A stretch of 40,699 nt of DNA from Clostridium cuniculi (GCF_004353185.1 NZ_SMUS01000038.1:1-40699); one strand, 5' to 3'. Positions 1-9,009 are shown, numbered from the stretch's first letter. The notes: generated by a model not told the origin, from the letters alone. Translations and numbers: made by a program.

Positions 1-56
1 TTTTAAGATTATGTATAATGTAATTTTTTTAAGAATATCAATAATTATGTGATTTT

Positions 57-683
57 ATGATTGATAATATAAATAATATTTTTTCAAACTATACTCCTTA
101 TATTAATGGGTGGGAAAAATTTAAAAGAGCTTCTGTTACTATTCCACTTGTAAATTATAATAACTCCTTGCATATTTTATTTGAAGTTAGAGCTAAAACC
201 TTACGTACTCAACCAAATGAAGTTTGTTTTCCTGGAGGGAAAATAGAAAATGATGAAAACCCTCTTAATACTGCTATAAGGGAAACTTGTGAAGAAATAG
301 GAATATGTGAAGATAAAATTAAAATTATATCTCCATTAGACATTTTTGTTTCTCCTTTTAATACAATTATCCATCCTTATTTAGTTTTCATTGAAGATAT
401 TAACACTATGAAAATTAATGTTGAAGAAGTTGAAAAAGTATTTTTTGTTCCATTGGATTTTTTATTAAATACTAATGTAAATACTTTTATTAATAAGGTT
501 AATATTACTCCCGATGACAATTTTCCTTATGATTTAATTCCTAAAAAGCATAATTATAAATTTTCTACTGGCTCTTACGAAGTTCCTTTTTATATTTATA
601 ATGAGTATGTTATTTGGGGAATTACAGCTAAAATTCTTCTTAACTTTTTATCTTATTTAAAGCAAAGAAACTACCACAATTAA
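57..683 (+). CDS. Nudix hydrolase, CoA pyrophosphatase type
   Basis: A 208-aa protein that probably hydrolyses coenzyme A or related nucleotide diphosphates in the cytoplasm. The Nudix box GX5EX7REUXEEXGU is complete: G61, E67, then RETCEEIGI at residues 75-83. Just upstream, residues 43-61 resemble the CoA-pyrophosphatase (UPF0035) signature LLTKRS..LR.H.G.V.FPGG, here reading LRTQPNEVCFPGG. Length fits the family. The ATG at 57 is the only reasonable start because an in-frame stop lies at 42-44. No clear ribosome site precedes it, so translation may be weak or the transcript may begin close to the start. The gene stands alone and ends in its own hairpin terminator. The Nudix fold is certain; the CoA substrate is inferred from the extra motif. 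Confidence 0.85.
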   Translation: MIDNINNIFSNYTPYINGWEKFKRASVTIPLVNYNNSLHILFEVRAKTLRTQPNEVCFPGGKIENDENPLNTAIRETCEEIGICEDKIKIISPLDIFVSPFNTIIHPYLVFIEDINTMKINVEEVEKVFFVPLDFLLNTNVNTFINKVNITPDDNFPYDLIPKKHNYKFSTGSYEVPFYIYNEYVIWGITAKILLNFLSYLKQRNYHN

Positions 684-706
684 TATGTGATAGTTTCTTA
701 TTTTTA
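667..706 (+). terminator. Rho-independent terminator of the Nudix gene
   Basis: GAAACTACCACA (667-678) pairs with TGTGATAGTTTC (686-697) with one C/A mismatch around a 7-nt loop, followed by TTATTTTTAT. The stop codon lies in the loop. Confidence 0.8.
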
Positions 707-727
707 TATTAATTGATGGAATATATT

Positions 728-1707
728 TTAATTCCTAATTATTATATAAATCATATAAATTGCATAAAGTACTACTAAAATAATTCCTTCTTTTTTATCA
801 AAACGCTTTTCATCACTTTTGTTTACAAGTATCATAATACCAATTATTAAAGTTACTACAATTAAAAACACAAAATCAAATATTAAATTACTTGATACAG
901 CTATGGGGCTTATAGCTGATGATAATCCTATAATTAATAAAATATTAAATATATTTGAACCTAATATATTTCCAAGGGCAATATCCTCTTCACCTTTAAT
1001 GGCTGCAACTACAGATGTTACAAGTTCAGGTAATGATGTTCCTATTGCTACTATTGTAAGCCCTACAAGCTTTTCACTCATTCCTAATGAAGTTGCAATA
1101 GAAGTTGCTGAATCTACAACAATTTGACCCCCAATAACAATTCCTACAACACCTATAACTAATTTGAATATGCTCTTGAAAACACTTATTTCATTAGTTG
1201 ATTCTAAAGCTAGCTCTTCTTGTACACTTTCACTTGATGCTTTACCTTTCTTTACAGATAATATTAAATAAGTTATATATGAAATACAACCTATTAATAA
1301 TACAATCCCATCAAGTCTTGATATGTAATTATCTCTTCCATCTAACAAATTAGTAAAAGTCAAAAGTAGAAGCAATAAAGTTACTAATATATTTATACTA
1401 AAATCTCTTTTAACCTCAGATTTCTTAATTGTTAATGCCATTATTATAGTAGTAACTCCAAGTACCATCAACGTATTAAAAAGATTTGAACCTAATACAT
1501 TTCCTACTGCTATCTCATTACTTCCTTCAAGTGAAGAAATAGCACTTACTGCAAGCTCTGGCGCACTTGTACCTAATGATACTATTGTTAAACCAACTAT
1601 AACAGAAGGTATTCCTAATTTTTTTGAAATATTAGATGCACCGCTAACAAAAATATCTGCTCCTTTAATTAATAGAAAAAAACCTACTATTAAAAATATA
1701 TAACTCA
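728..1707 (-). CDS. Calcium/sodium antiporter, CaCA family (YrbG-like)
   Basis: A 326-aa multi-span membrane protein of the Ca2+/cation antiporter superfamily that exchanges Ca2+ for Na+ or H+. The two inverted alpha repeats are plain: GLTIVSLGTSAPEL then GNVLGSNLFN in the N-terminal half, and GLTIVAIGTSLPEL then GNILGSNIFN in the C-terminal half. Between them lies a charged cytoplasmic linker rich in Lys, Ser and Glu. The start is placed at the ATG at 1707, because AGGAGG (complement of 1715-1720) sits exactly 6 nt upstream of it; the longer reading frame from 1729 would translate through this ribosome site. The gene is monocistronic. Ion specificity cannot be read with confidence. Confidence 0.88.
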
Positions 1708-1823
1708 TTCCCATCCTCCTATTTTTCATCCTAAATCATATATTTTTTTCAAATTCACTAAAATTATTCTAACTTAACTAAGGATAATCTTTCAAATTAA
1801 TTTTATATATATATTTTATAAAT

Positions 1824-1874
1824 AATCAAGTAAGTTAATAATAGTATTTACACCCCTTATTAACTTACTTGATT
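1824..1874 (-). terminator. Strong inverted repeat, probable terminator of helD
   Basis: An 18-bp perfect stem (1824-1841 with 1857-1874) closes a 15-nt loop containing ACACCCC. It sits about 50 bases past the helD stop. Both flanks are T-rich on their own 3' side, so it may act in both directions. Confidence 0.7.
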
Positions 1875-1927
1875 TTAATTTTTATATTTTTTAACTTAAT
1901 AGATTCTATCAATTAATAATTTTATAT

Positions 1928-4219
1928 CTAAGATATTTCAAATTTTATATTCTTAGAAAGTTTTTCTTCTGCAATTATATACTCACTATGAAGTGCTCTA
2001 GTTAATGCTACATAAAGTAATCTTTGATTTAATATATTATCTGGATAATTTTTTTCTGTTGGATTATATATTATAGTTCCATCAAACTCTAAACCTTTTG
2101 TTAAATAAGCAGGTATTATTATTATATCTGTTTTAGGACTTTCCTTTTCATTTCCTTTAATTAAAGTGAATTCTAAATCAGTATGTTTTTTTAATTCCTT
2201 TTCTAAAATCTTACCTTCACTATAAGTTTTAGTTATTATTGCAATACTATGTTTCCCTTTAGAATTAAGCCTCTTTACAATTTCTTCAATCATTCTTACA
2301 GACTCTCTTCTTGAAACTGATTTAATTAATTCTGGTTTTTCTCCATGTCTTAATACTGGTTTCGCACTTTTTAAACCCAAACCTTGAGCATTTAATGCTG
2401 AATTTGCAAATTCAATTATTTCAACAGTTGAACGATAACTTTGACTTAATGTTATGAAAGTTGCCTTACCCTCAAATACACCATCAGTAATATCTTCCCA
2501 AGTTCTAATTCCCTTGTAATGATAAATACCTTGTGCTAAGTCTCCAACTAACGTTAAAGAATTTCCAATAGATAAATTATTAATCAAATAAATTTGAAAT
2601 GGACTATAATCTTGTGCCTCATCCACTACTATATGTTTGTACTTTGATTTTTCATCAATTCCTTCTAATAACATATATATATACAGAAGTACTGGTAAGT
2701 CATCCTCATCTATTATACCTTTTTCATGATTTAATATTGCTTCTGCCTTCATATATTCAGCTAATTCTTCTGGGATTCTATTTCCAGTTGCAATTTCAAA
2801 AACTTGATCATCTTTAAATAAGTTAATATAAATATCGCTGCAGGTTATCCCCCTCCAGTTTTTAAAATATTCATTCATTACTTTTTTTGCATCATGTCTA
2901 ATATATTCTTTAAGGTTATCTCTTTCATTATATATATCTATTAATTTATGTCTTCTTACTTCACCATCATCTAACTCTCTTTTTACTTCTTTAATTTTTA
3001 TATCCCATTCTCTATCAATTTGAATAATAAGACTTTCGATTCTTTCCTTTAACTTTAATGATAAATATCTCTTAATTTCATCTTTTCGTTTGTTTATAGG
3101 ATAACTTTGTAAATCCTTTAGATACAACCTCATTATTTCTCTTTTTGAAAATAAAACATAACCTGACATTAAAATATTATCTATTTCTAAAGAACTACTT
3201 TCCAATAAAGCTATATACCTATCTATTATAGTCTTAAATATTAAATTTCCTTTAAACTTTGAGACATTTACAATAAATTGTTTTTCTCTCTGATCCTCTA
3301 TTTCTATAAGTTCCTTAAGCTTATCATCTTTAGTTTTTATTTTGCCTTTTAACTTAAGAGTTTTCATCACAAGTTCTTGAAATGTTGTTTGTTTTACATC
3401 ATTTGATCCTAAAGTAGGTAAAATATCAGAAATGTAATCTAGAAATAACTTATTTGGTGCTAATACTAATATATCTTTTCCTTCCATCGATTCTCTATAT
3501 CTATACAAAAGATATGCTAGCCTATGTAATGCAATTGTAGTTTTTCCTGAGCCTGCAGAGCCCTGAACTATTATTGGAAGATTCTTAGGCCATCTTATAA
3601 TATCATTTTGTTCCTTTTGTATAGTTGCAACTACTTCTTTAAGTTTTTTCCCTCTACTTTCTTCTAGATTTATTTTTAAAAACTCATCAACAAGCTCTGA
3701 TCCTTCTTCTCCATTAATAATAATTTCATTTGTACTTTCATCAAAAATTTTATCTAAATTATCATCATTAAATAAAAATTTTCTTTTTAAATTTAACTCA
3801 CCTTCAACTACCCCCATAGGAGCCTTATAATAAGTATCTCCTCCAGTTCCACTATAATAAAGATCTGCTACTGGTGCTCTCCAATCTACCACGATTTCTT
3901 CACCATCTACTGTAGATGTTATACCCTTTTTACCTATATAAATCTTTTCTTCAATACCAAGTTTCTCATTAAAATCAACTCTTCCAAAATAAGGGTTCTT
4001 TAATGCTTCCTCATAATTTTCTATCTCTTTTTTTAATAAATTATATATTTTTTCTGTATTTTCTTTTTCTTGATCATAACTCCCTTTAGCTTCCTTAGTT
4101 AATATTCTTAACTTTTTAGCTATTTCTGCTTGGTATTTTCTTTTTTCTTCAACTTCACTTAATATATCTTTACGCTTTTGCTCAAGAATTTCTTTTTCTA
4201 AAGCTAAATTTCCACTCAT
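1928..4219 (-). CDS. helD: HelD-type helicase, RNA polymerase recycling factor
   Basis: A 763-aa superfamily 1 motor close in length to Bacillus subtilis HelD (774 aa), which releases stalled RNA polymerase from DNA using ATP. Residues 1-75 form a charged helical hairpin typical of HelD's secondary-channel arm. A conserved block around YYSGTGGDTYYKAP (122-134) follows. Walker A is GSAGSGKT (220-227), Walker B is VVDEAQD near residue 540, the motif III region is TLVGDLAQGIYHYKG, and the C-terminal motif is LLYVALTRA. A long insertion between Walker A and Walker B is the usual HelD clamp arm. Only a weak ribosome site precedes the ATG. The gene is alone on its transcript. The N-terminal arm separates it from the UvrD-type helicase at 34859. 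Confidence 0.9.
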   Translation of the reverse strand: MSGNLALEKEILEQKRKDILSEVEEKRKYQAEIAKKLRILTKEAKGSYDQEKENTEKIYNLLKKEIENYEEALKNPYFGRVDFNEKLGIEEKIYIGKKGITSTVDGEEIVVDWRAPVADLYYSGTGGDTYYKAPMGVVEGELNLKRKFLFNDDNLDKIFDESTNEIIINGEEGSELVDEFLKINLEESRGKKLKEVVATIQKEQNDIIRWPKNLPIIVQGSAGSGKTTIALHRLAYLLYRYRESMEGKDILVLAPNKLFLDYISDILPTLGSNDVKQTTFQELVMKTLKLKGKIKTKDDKLKELIEIEDQREKQFIVNVSKFKGNLIFKTIIDRYIALLESSSLEIDNILMSGYVLFSKREIMRLYLKDLQSYPINKRKDEIKRYLSLKLKERIESLIIQIDREWDIKIKEVKRELDDGEVRRHKLIDIYNERDNLKEYIRHDAKKVMNEYFKNWRGITCSDIYINLFKDDQVFEIATGNRIPEELAEYMKAEAILNHEKGIIDEDDLPVLLYIYMLLEGIDEKSKYKHIVVDEAQDYSPFQIYLINNLSIGNSLTLVGDLAQGIYHYKGIRTWEDITDGVFEGKATFITLSQSYRSTVEIIEFANSALNAQGLGLKSAKPVLRHGEKPELIKSVSRRESVRMIEEIVKRLNSKGKHSIAIITKTYSEGKILEKELKKHTDLEFTLIKGNEKESPKTDIIIIPAYLTKGLEFDGTIIYNPTEKNYPDNILNQRLLYVALTRALHSEYIIAEEKLSKNIKFEIS

Positions 4220-4410
4220 TATTTTTCATCACGACCAATCTTATTTTTGTATTTTTTTATATAACATTTAATAATAATCTACTGTAAGCAATTTGTACAG
4301 TTATAATTATTTATAGTATTACCTTAATTAAACATTTTTATTTTGAATTCCCAAATTTTATTATATATTTTTAGCCTTAATATCACAAATATCAAATTTT
4401 ATCTAATAAA

Positions 4411-4468
4411 ATAGGGACTCATTAACCATTATTTATTACTTTTTAAATATTGGCTAAGTGTCCCTATA
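4411..4468 (-). terminator. Terminator of the ACT/UPF0210 operon
   Basis: ATAGGGAC (4411-4418) pairs with GTCCCTAT (4459-4466). The stem continues imperfectly inward (TTA.CCA against TGG.TAA). On the minus strand it is followed by TTTATTAG. It lies 16 bases past the 4484 stop. Confidence 0.65.
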
Positions 4469-4483
4469 TACATATTATTTTAT

Positions 4484-5839
4484 CTAATTTTTAAATGAAT
4501 GAATCGGTGCTGGTATTCTACCTCCACGTTGAATAAAATCAAATGATGAATATTTATTTATAGGCATTACAGGTGCAGTACCTAATAAACCTCCAAATTC
4601 AACTAAATCTCCTACTTTGCATCCTGGAGCCGGAATAATTCTAACTGCTGTAGTTTTATTATTAATAACCCCAATTGCACTTTCATCTGCAATCATAGCA
4701 GATAAAGTTTCTGCTGTTGTATCACCTGGTACTGCTATCATATCTAATCCAACTGAACAAATAGCTGTCATAGCTTCAAGCTTTTCTAAATTTAATGAAC
4801 CATTTAATACAGCATCTATCATACCAGCATCTTCTGAAACTGGAATAAAAGCTCCACTTAATCCACCTACATGACTACAAGCCATTACTCCACCTTTTTT
4901 TACTGCATCATTTAAAAGTGCTAAAGCTGCAGTTGTACCATGTGTTCCAACAACCTCAAGTCCCATAGCTTCTAATATATGAGCAACTGAATCTCCAACT
5001 GCCGGAGTAGGTGCTAATGATAAATCTACAATTCCAAAAGGTGTATCTAACCTTTTTGCTGCTTCATGTGCAACTAATTGACCTATTCTAGTAATTTTAA
5101 AAGCCGTCTTCTTAATAGTTTCAGCAACTACATCAAAACTCTCTCCTTTAACCTTTTCTATAGCTCTTTGTACTACTCCAGGTCCACTAACTCCAACATT
5201 TATAACTCTATCAGCTTCTCCAACTCCATGAAAAGCTCCTGCCATAAATGGATTATCTTCAACAGCATTAGCAAATACAACGAGTTTTGCACATCCAAAT
5301 CCCTTTTTATCTGCTGTTAATTCAGCAGTCTTTTTAATAACTTGTCCCATTTCTTTTACCGCATCCATATTAATTCCACATCTAGTAGATCCAACATTTA
5401 CAGAAGAACAAACTTTACTAGTTTTAGCTAAAGCCTCTGGTATGGAATTAATAAGAATTCTATCTCCCTTGGTGTAGCCCTTATGTACTAAAGCTGAAAA
5501 ACCACCTATAAAATCTATTCCTAATTCATGTGCTGCTTTATCTAATGTTTCTGCAAACTTTACGTAATTAGTTTCATTTGTTGCCCCTGCAATTATTGAA
5601 ATAGGTGTAACTGAAACTCTTTTATTCACTATTGGTACACCAAATTCATTGGCTATTTCATTTCCAACCTTAACTAAATCCTTAGCATAAGTTGTTATTT
5701 TATTATATATTTTTTCTCTTGCCTTATCTCCATCACTATCTATACAATCTAAAAGAGAAATTCCCATAGTTATAGTTCTAATATCTAGCTTTTCCTCTTC
5801 TATCATTTTTATTGTTTCTAATATATTATTTGCATTCAT
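4484..5839 (-). CDS. UPF0210 (PFL family, DUF711) protein
   Basis: A 451-aa protein matching the UPF0210/PFL family, a widespread group of cytoplasmic proteins distantly related to glycyl-radical-type barrels but without an established activity. Recognisable features are the N-terminal [13 protein letters not shown], a TMGISLLDC segment, [23 protein letters not shown], the long Gly/Ala-rich core, and the C-terminal [11 protein letters not shown]. Length and ends agree with the family norm. It starts 29 bases after the ACT-domain gene with a clear GGAGG-like site, so the two form an operon behind the promoter at 6191-6219. UPF0210 and UPF0237 (ACT) genes occur together in many Firmicutes, which suggests the ACT protein is a ligand sensor for it. 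No function is proposed beyond that. Confidence 0.85.
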   Translation of the reverse strand: MNANNILETIKMIEEEKLDIRTITMGISLLDCIDSDGDKAREKIYNKITTYAKDLVKVGNEIANEFGVPIVNKRVSVTPISIIAGATNETNYVKFAETLDKAAHELGIDFIGGFSALVHKGYTKGDRILINSIPEALAKTSKVCSSVNVGSTRCGINMDAVKEMGQVIKKTAELTADKKGFGCAKLVVFANAVEDNPFMAGAFHGVGEADRVINVGVSGPGVVQRAIEKVKGESFDVVAETIKKTAFKITRIGQLVAHEAAKRLDTPFGIVDLSLAPTPAVGDSVAHILEAMGLEVVGTHGTTAALALLNDAVKKGGVMACSHVGGLSGAFIPVSEDAGMIDAVLNGSLNLEKLEAMTAICSVGLDMIAVPGDTTAETLSAMIADESAIGVINNKTTAVRIIPAPGCKVGDLVEFGGLLGTAPVMPINKYSSFDFIQRGGRIPAPIHSFKN

Positions 5840-5868
5840 AATTTTCCTCCATTAAAGACTTAAATATT

Positions 5869-6138
5869 TTATACAGTATACATAGAGTTAAATATTTCTT
5901 CTCTTTGAATCTTAACTTCAACACCTAACTCTTTTCCTTTTATTTCTAAAGTCTTTTTAATTTCTTCAAAATTATTATTGCTTAATTTTAAATCTAACAT
6001 CATTATCATTGTAAAAAATTCGCCCATTATAGTTTGATTAACATCTAAAATATTAATATTCAATTTTTGAAGTTCACTACTTACTCCTGCTATAATTCCC
6101 ACTTTATCCTTGCCTATTACTGTTAAAATTGCTTTCAT
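5869..6138 (-). CDS. ACT-domain protein, UPF0237 family
   Basis: An 89-aa stand-alone ACT domain, a small-molecule-binding regulatory fold. MKAILTVIGKDKVGIIAGVS opens with the classic ACT beta-strand and G-x-x-A-x-V/I helix start, followed by LNINILDVNQTIMG. The frame is open further upstream, but the start is placed at the ATG at 6138. A ribosome site AAGGGGGAA lies 6-8 nt before it, and any longer product would read through the -10 box at 6191-6196. The gene is first in a two-gene operon with the UPF0210 gene. GcvR-like ACT proteins are the nearest named relatives; the ligand is unknown. Confidence 0.87.
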   Translation of the reverse strand: MKAILTVIGKDKVGIIAGVSSELQKLNINILDVNQTIMGEFFTMIMMLDLKLSNNNFEEIKKTLEIKGKELGVEVKIQREEIFNSMYTV

Positions 6139-6190
6139 TTTCGATTCCCCCTTACTTTGCTTTAACAAACTTTGTTCATAAATTATATTA

Positions 6191-6219
6191 ATTCTACACT
6201 TTGCATCCACATATGTCAA
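6191..6219 (-). promoter_or_regulatory. Sigma-A promoter of the ACT/UPF0210 operon
   Basis: On the minus strand TTGACA (complement of 6214-6219), a 17-bp spacer, then TAGAAT (complement of 6191-6196), about 50 bases before the ACT gene start. Confidence 0.8.
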
Positions 6220-6385
6220 TTTAATCCTTTTATATATGTAATAGTTTTTTTATTTTACGGAAAAATATAATTGATAATATTTATTTTTATAATAGTTAAA
6301 TAGACACACTATAATATAACTTTTAAAAAACTAAATATCAGCTTTATTTTTTTAATCAAATTTTATTTAAAGGATGGTAACTTTT

Positions 6386-6535
6386 ATGAGTAATAATATT
6401 AATGTAAAGACTCCAGTAGATTTAGCCAAAATTGGTAACTTTACAAAAAATGCCGTTGAAACCTTTGAAAACGGTATTATAAATGAACATAATTATTTAG
6501 AAAAAGTAAATAAAAATCTAAAAAATAAAAAGTAG
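6386..6535 (+). CDS. 49-aa small protein of unknown function
   Basis: An open frame of 49 codons, MSNNINVKTPVDLAKIG... ending NLKNKK, with no predicted membrane span or signal peptide. It has 9 lysines and is hydrophilic and probably helical. AAAGGATGG ends about 7 nt before the ATG, and a TATAAT-like box lies at about 6311-6316. Its stop codon is embedded in a hairpin terminator. These signals (ribosome site, own promoter region, own terminator) make it more credible than a chance frame. It converges on the lone AgrC-type kinase and lies at the edge of the agr region, so it could be an agr-linked product, but nothing in the sequence proves this. I do not recognise the family. Confidence 0.6.
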   Translation: MSNNINVKTPVDLAKIGNFTKNAVETFENGIINEHNYLEKVNKNLKNKK

Positions 6536-6554
6536 TATTAAAATACTACTTTTT
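6527..6554. terminator. Bidirectional terminator between the small ORF and agrC-like kinase 1
   Basis: AAAAAGTAGTATT (6527-6539) pairs with AATACTACTTTTT (6542-6554). T-runs follow the stem on both strands, so it serves the convergent genes on either side. Confidence 0.8.
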
Positions 6555-7809
6555 ATATCTCTATACTTACATTAAACATATCTTCTTTCATAGACATGTT
6601 AATATTACCTTTATATTTATTAACTATTTTATTTATATTATAAAGTCCATAACCTCTACCCGTTCCTTTGGTTGAAAATCTCACCTTAGATATACTTGGA
6701 ATCATCTCTTCTGTAAGATTACTAACACTATTACTAACCTCTATTATATATCTTCCATTTTGATATGTTGTAAAAATATCTATGTATTTCTTTTCACTTT
6801 TGCTTGCTGATTCAATTGCATTATTTAATAAATTGCTTAATACTACAGTAAGCTCACTATCATCTAATGCTATTCCTTCTAATTGACTATCTATTTCGTA
6901 CTTACATATTATCTCATTCTTTTCTGCTTGATTTATTTTACTTAATAAAACACCCTTTAGAATAGTATTCTCTATATAAGATAAATTACTTAATAAATTT
7001 TTATTTTCAAAAACATTTCCTATGTACTTTTTCGCTCTATCTCTTAGCTCGTCCTCTTTACAAACTTGTATCATACAATATAATATGTTTAAATGATTTT
7101 TATATTCATGCTCACTTGCCTTCATTTCATCAAGAAGCTCTTGTATTAATGGATTAATGCTCTGTTTTAACTCTGATTTTTTATTTTCTTTATCGTTCCT
7201 ATAAAGACTTACAAAGTAAAATGTATTTATAATTATCATAGTCAAAAACAATGCTCCAATTTCCATTATTTCTAAATCTTCTATAAATTTGTTTTGATAT
7301 AACACTTTAAAAAGTAAAAATATAATAATTAAATTAATAGAAATTAGAAAAACTGAATTATATCTTTCTATAAAATTTTCTAAATTAATTTCTCTAAATC
7401 TCATAATTCTATAACTATAATATATAATAGAACTCATTGATACTAAAAGAATTATAAAATATGACCAATATGGTAAATCATTATGTCCAAATATTAGAAT
7501 TGACATAACCATAACTGCAAGTTCAATAACAATTATTATCATAAGTGATATAATTAATCCAACTATATTAACAATGATATTCTTATTATAAACTTTACTT
7601 AAAACAATAAGTAATAATATAAAAATTAAAATAAATGCAGTTATTCCATTTCCATTAACCATTATGAATATTGGTGTTGCTATTAATCCACCTAATATTG
7701 ATCTAATTATACTTTTTTTTATATTAATATCATTATCAATAAGAATTATGTGATATAACATTAATGCACTTGTGAACTCAATAAAAGTCAATATTGGTAC
7801 CACCCCCAT
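6553..7809 (-). CDS. AgrC-like sensor histidine kinase (HPK10), unpaired
   Basis: A peptide-pheromone receptor kinase of about 418 aa. The N-terminal half has six to seven hydrophobic spans. The cytoplasmic half has the HPK10 H-box ASEHEYKNHLN (phospho-accepting His about residue 234), the N-box LTVVLSNLLNNAIES and the glycine box GTGRGYGLYNI (GHKL ATPase), with no classic D-box, as in AgrC. The frame is open from 7839, but the start at 7809 (MGVVPIL) aligns with the start of the second kinase (MDVPSIV). It has a short-spaced AGGAA upstream; a TTG further in, after GGGGGTGG, is another possibility. It reads away from agrB across a shared intergenic region and has no response regulator beside it. 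It is a clear paralogue of the 10278 kinase and presumably shares that system's regulator or peptide. Confidence 0.85.
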   Translation of the reverse strand: MGVVPILTFIEFTSALMLYHIILIDNDINIKKSIIRSILGGLIATPIFIMVNGNGITAFILIFILLLIVLSKVYNKNIIVNIVGLIISLMIIIVIELAVMVMSILIFGHNDLPYWSYFIILLVSMSSIIYYSYRIMRFREINLENFIERYNSVFLISINLIIIFLLFKVLYQNKFIEDLEIMEIGALFLTMIIINTFYFVSLYRNDKENKKSELKQSINPLIQELLDEMKASEHEYKNHLNILYCMIQVCKEDELRDRAKKYIGNVFENKNLLSNLSYIENTILKGVLLSKINQAEKNEIICKYEIDSQLEGIALDDSELTVVLSNLLNNAIESASKSEKKYIDIFTTYQNGRYIIEVSNSVSNLTEEMIPSISKVRFSTKGTGRGYGLYNINKIVNKYKGNINMSMKEDMFNVSIEI

Positions 7810-7977
7810 TTTCCTACATATTTTATCATGTTTTGACATTTTCTAAAAGTATTATTTTTACTTTTTATTAATTATTAGGATAATGATGTGCATATTAAGA
7901 AAAATTTATACTTTTTTTTCTTTAATCTTCATTTTCACTTCTTTTTATACTAAATTTAATGAAATTTATGGTTTTAA

Positions 7978-8027
7978 TAGAATTTAAGTGTAATTTATAT
8001 TATAATTATTACGTAATACTTAAGGAG
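7978..8027 (+). promoter_or_regulatory. Probable agrBD promoter and operator region
   Basis: TATAAT at 8001-8006 lies 30 bases before the agrB start. The -35 position (about 7978-7983, TAGAAT) is poor, as expected for an activator-dependent promoter. An imperfect inverted repeat flanks the -10: TTAAGTGTAA (7984-7993) and TAATACTTAA (8013-8022), with TTACGTAA between. I saw no clear AgrA-type direct repeat. AAGGAGG at 8022-8028 is the agrB ribosome site. Confidence 0.45.
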
Positions 8028-8035
8028 GTATACTT

Positions 8036-8617
8036 TTGAGTAATCCATTTATAAAAAAACAATTAGACTTTATAGTGAATACTACAGGAAAAACTGATAT
8101 ATACGAAATAGATAATATTAGATATGGATTAGAAGTGCTATATGGAGAGTTTTTTAAATTAATAATAATGCTCTTCGTTTCATTATTATTAAATAAATTT
8201 TTAGCATTTATTCTATTAATAACTTTACTAATTTTAATTAGACCTCTAATAGGCGGAAGTCATGCTAAAACTTATATAGGTTGTATGATTCAAAGTAATA
8301 TATTATTTATAGCAATATATTACTTGGCATATATTCTTCCTAAAGTTAACGTTTTTATCCATCTAATAATTATAATATTATCTATCATAATTGTTAGAGT
8401 TTTTAATCCAGTTAATCCAAAAAGAAAAACTGTTAATACTCATTATAAAAATTTTAAATTTAAGGATATTGTTACAATCGTTCTTATTATTTGGTTTGTT
8501 ATTTCAACACTATTCTTATCTAACTACTATGTTAAATGTGGTTTATTAATTATTTTATATATAATTATAGATTTTTTTAAGGAGGCTTATAAAAATGAAA
8601 AAAAAATTACTATTTAA
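8036..8617 (+). CDS. agrB: AgrB, pheromone-processing membrane peptidase
   Basis: A 193-aa polytopic membrane cysteine endopeptidase that cleaves the C-terminal tail from AgrD and helps form the cyclic autoinducing peptide. The catalytic pair is visible in GGSHAKTYIGC: His76 and Cys83, the same seven-residue spacing as in Staphylococcus AgrB. Preceding RPLIGG and four to six hydrophobic spans match the family, and a NPVNPKRK loop is present. It starts with TTG (8036) 7 nt after AAGGAGG. The gene overlaps agrD by 23 nt, implying translational coupling. It is flanked by two AgrC-like kinase genes on the opposite strand. Confidence 0.93.
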   Translation: MSNPFIKKQLDFIVNTTGKTDIYEIDNIRYGLEVLYGEFFKLIIMLFVSLLLNKFLAFILLITLLILIRPLIGGSHAKTYIGCMIQSNILFIAIYYLAYILPKVNVFIHLIIIILSIIIVRVFNPVNPKRKTVNTHYKNFKFKDIVTIVLIIWFVISTLFLSNYYVKCGLLIILYIIIDFFKEAYKNEKKITI

Positions 8618-8732
8618 TTTAGCTGCTTTAATGGTTGTAGCTACAGAGTTTACTTCTCAACTTGCAAGAATTCCACAAAGTTTATTCTTCTTGGGTGAAC
8701 CACAAGAACCATTAAAAAAAATTGAAGAATAA
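8595..8732 (+). CDS. agrD: AgrD, autoinducing peptide precursor with serine at the ring position
   Basis: A 45-aa pheromone precursor. An amphipathic N-terminal helix (MKKKLLFNLAALMVVAT) targets the membrane. The middle holds the signal, ARIPQSLFFL, and the tail GEPQEPLKKIEE is the acidic, Pro-containing recognition region removed by AgrB. Most AgrD proteins have Cys at the first ring position; here it is Ser (Ser29), so the predicted pheromone is a five-residue lactone S-L-F-F-L with a short exocyclic tail such as RIPQ. Staphylococcus intermedius uses a Ser lactone (RIPTSTGFF), which this resembles. The ATG lies inside the end of agrB, with GGAGG 9 nt upstream. No Cys occurs anywhere in the peptide. 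The tail length and exact N-terminus of the mature peptide cannot be read from the sequence. Confidence 0.88.
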   Translation: MKKKLLFNLAALMVVATEFTSQLARIPQSLFFLGEPQEPLKKIEE

Positions 8733-8756
8733 ATTTTTATTATCTACACTTATTTT

Positions 8757-8807
8757 GAGGTATCTCGTAATTTTTTATATTTTACGTTGATTCCTCTTCT
8801 TTTTTTT
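8757..8807 (+). terminator. Terminator of agrBD
   Basis: GAGGTATCTCGTAA (8757-8770) pairs with TTACGTTGATTCCTC (8782-8796), with one mismatch and a small internal loop. It is followed by TTCTTTTTTTT. Confidence 0.82.
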
Positions 8808-8953
8808 ACTTTTCTAACTTTCATATATTATATAAGTAATTATAGCTTAATAAATTTATTTTATAAATATAAACTACTCTAAATTTATCATTAATATTAA
8901 ATTCAAGTTTTCTTACTAAATATATAAATTAAAACTAAACTTCAAACTATGTA

Positions 8954-8985
8954 AAAATGAGAATTCAACTTGGAATCCTCATTTT
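8954..8985. terminator. Bidirectional terminator between agrBD and kinase 2
   Basis: AAAATGAGAATTC (8954-8966) pairs with GAATCCTCATTTT (8973-8985) with one mismatch and a 6-nt loop. The outer A/T runs give a U-tract on either strand. It follows the 9010 stop of the minus-strand kinase and backs up the agrBD terminator. Confidence 0.75.
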
Positions 8986-9009
8986 ATTATGATATGTTAT
9001 AAACCTTTT

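Noticed and set aside
819..1127. Plus-strand frame opposite the antiporter gene
   Set aside because: Shadow of the two alpha-repeat coding regions; no ribosome site and no recognisable protein.
6139..6219. N-terminal extension of the ACT-domain protein
   Set aside because: It would translate through the -10 box; the downstream ATG has a better ribosome site and matches the domain start.
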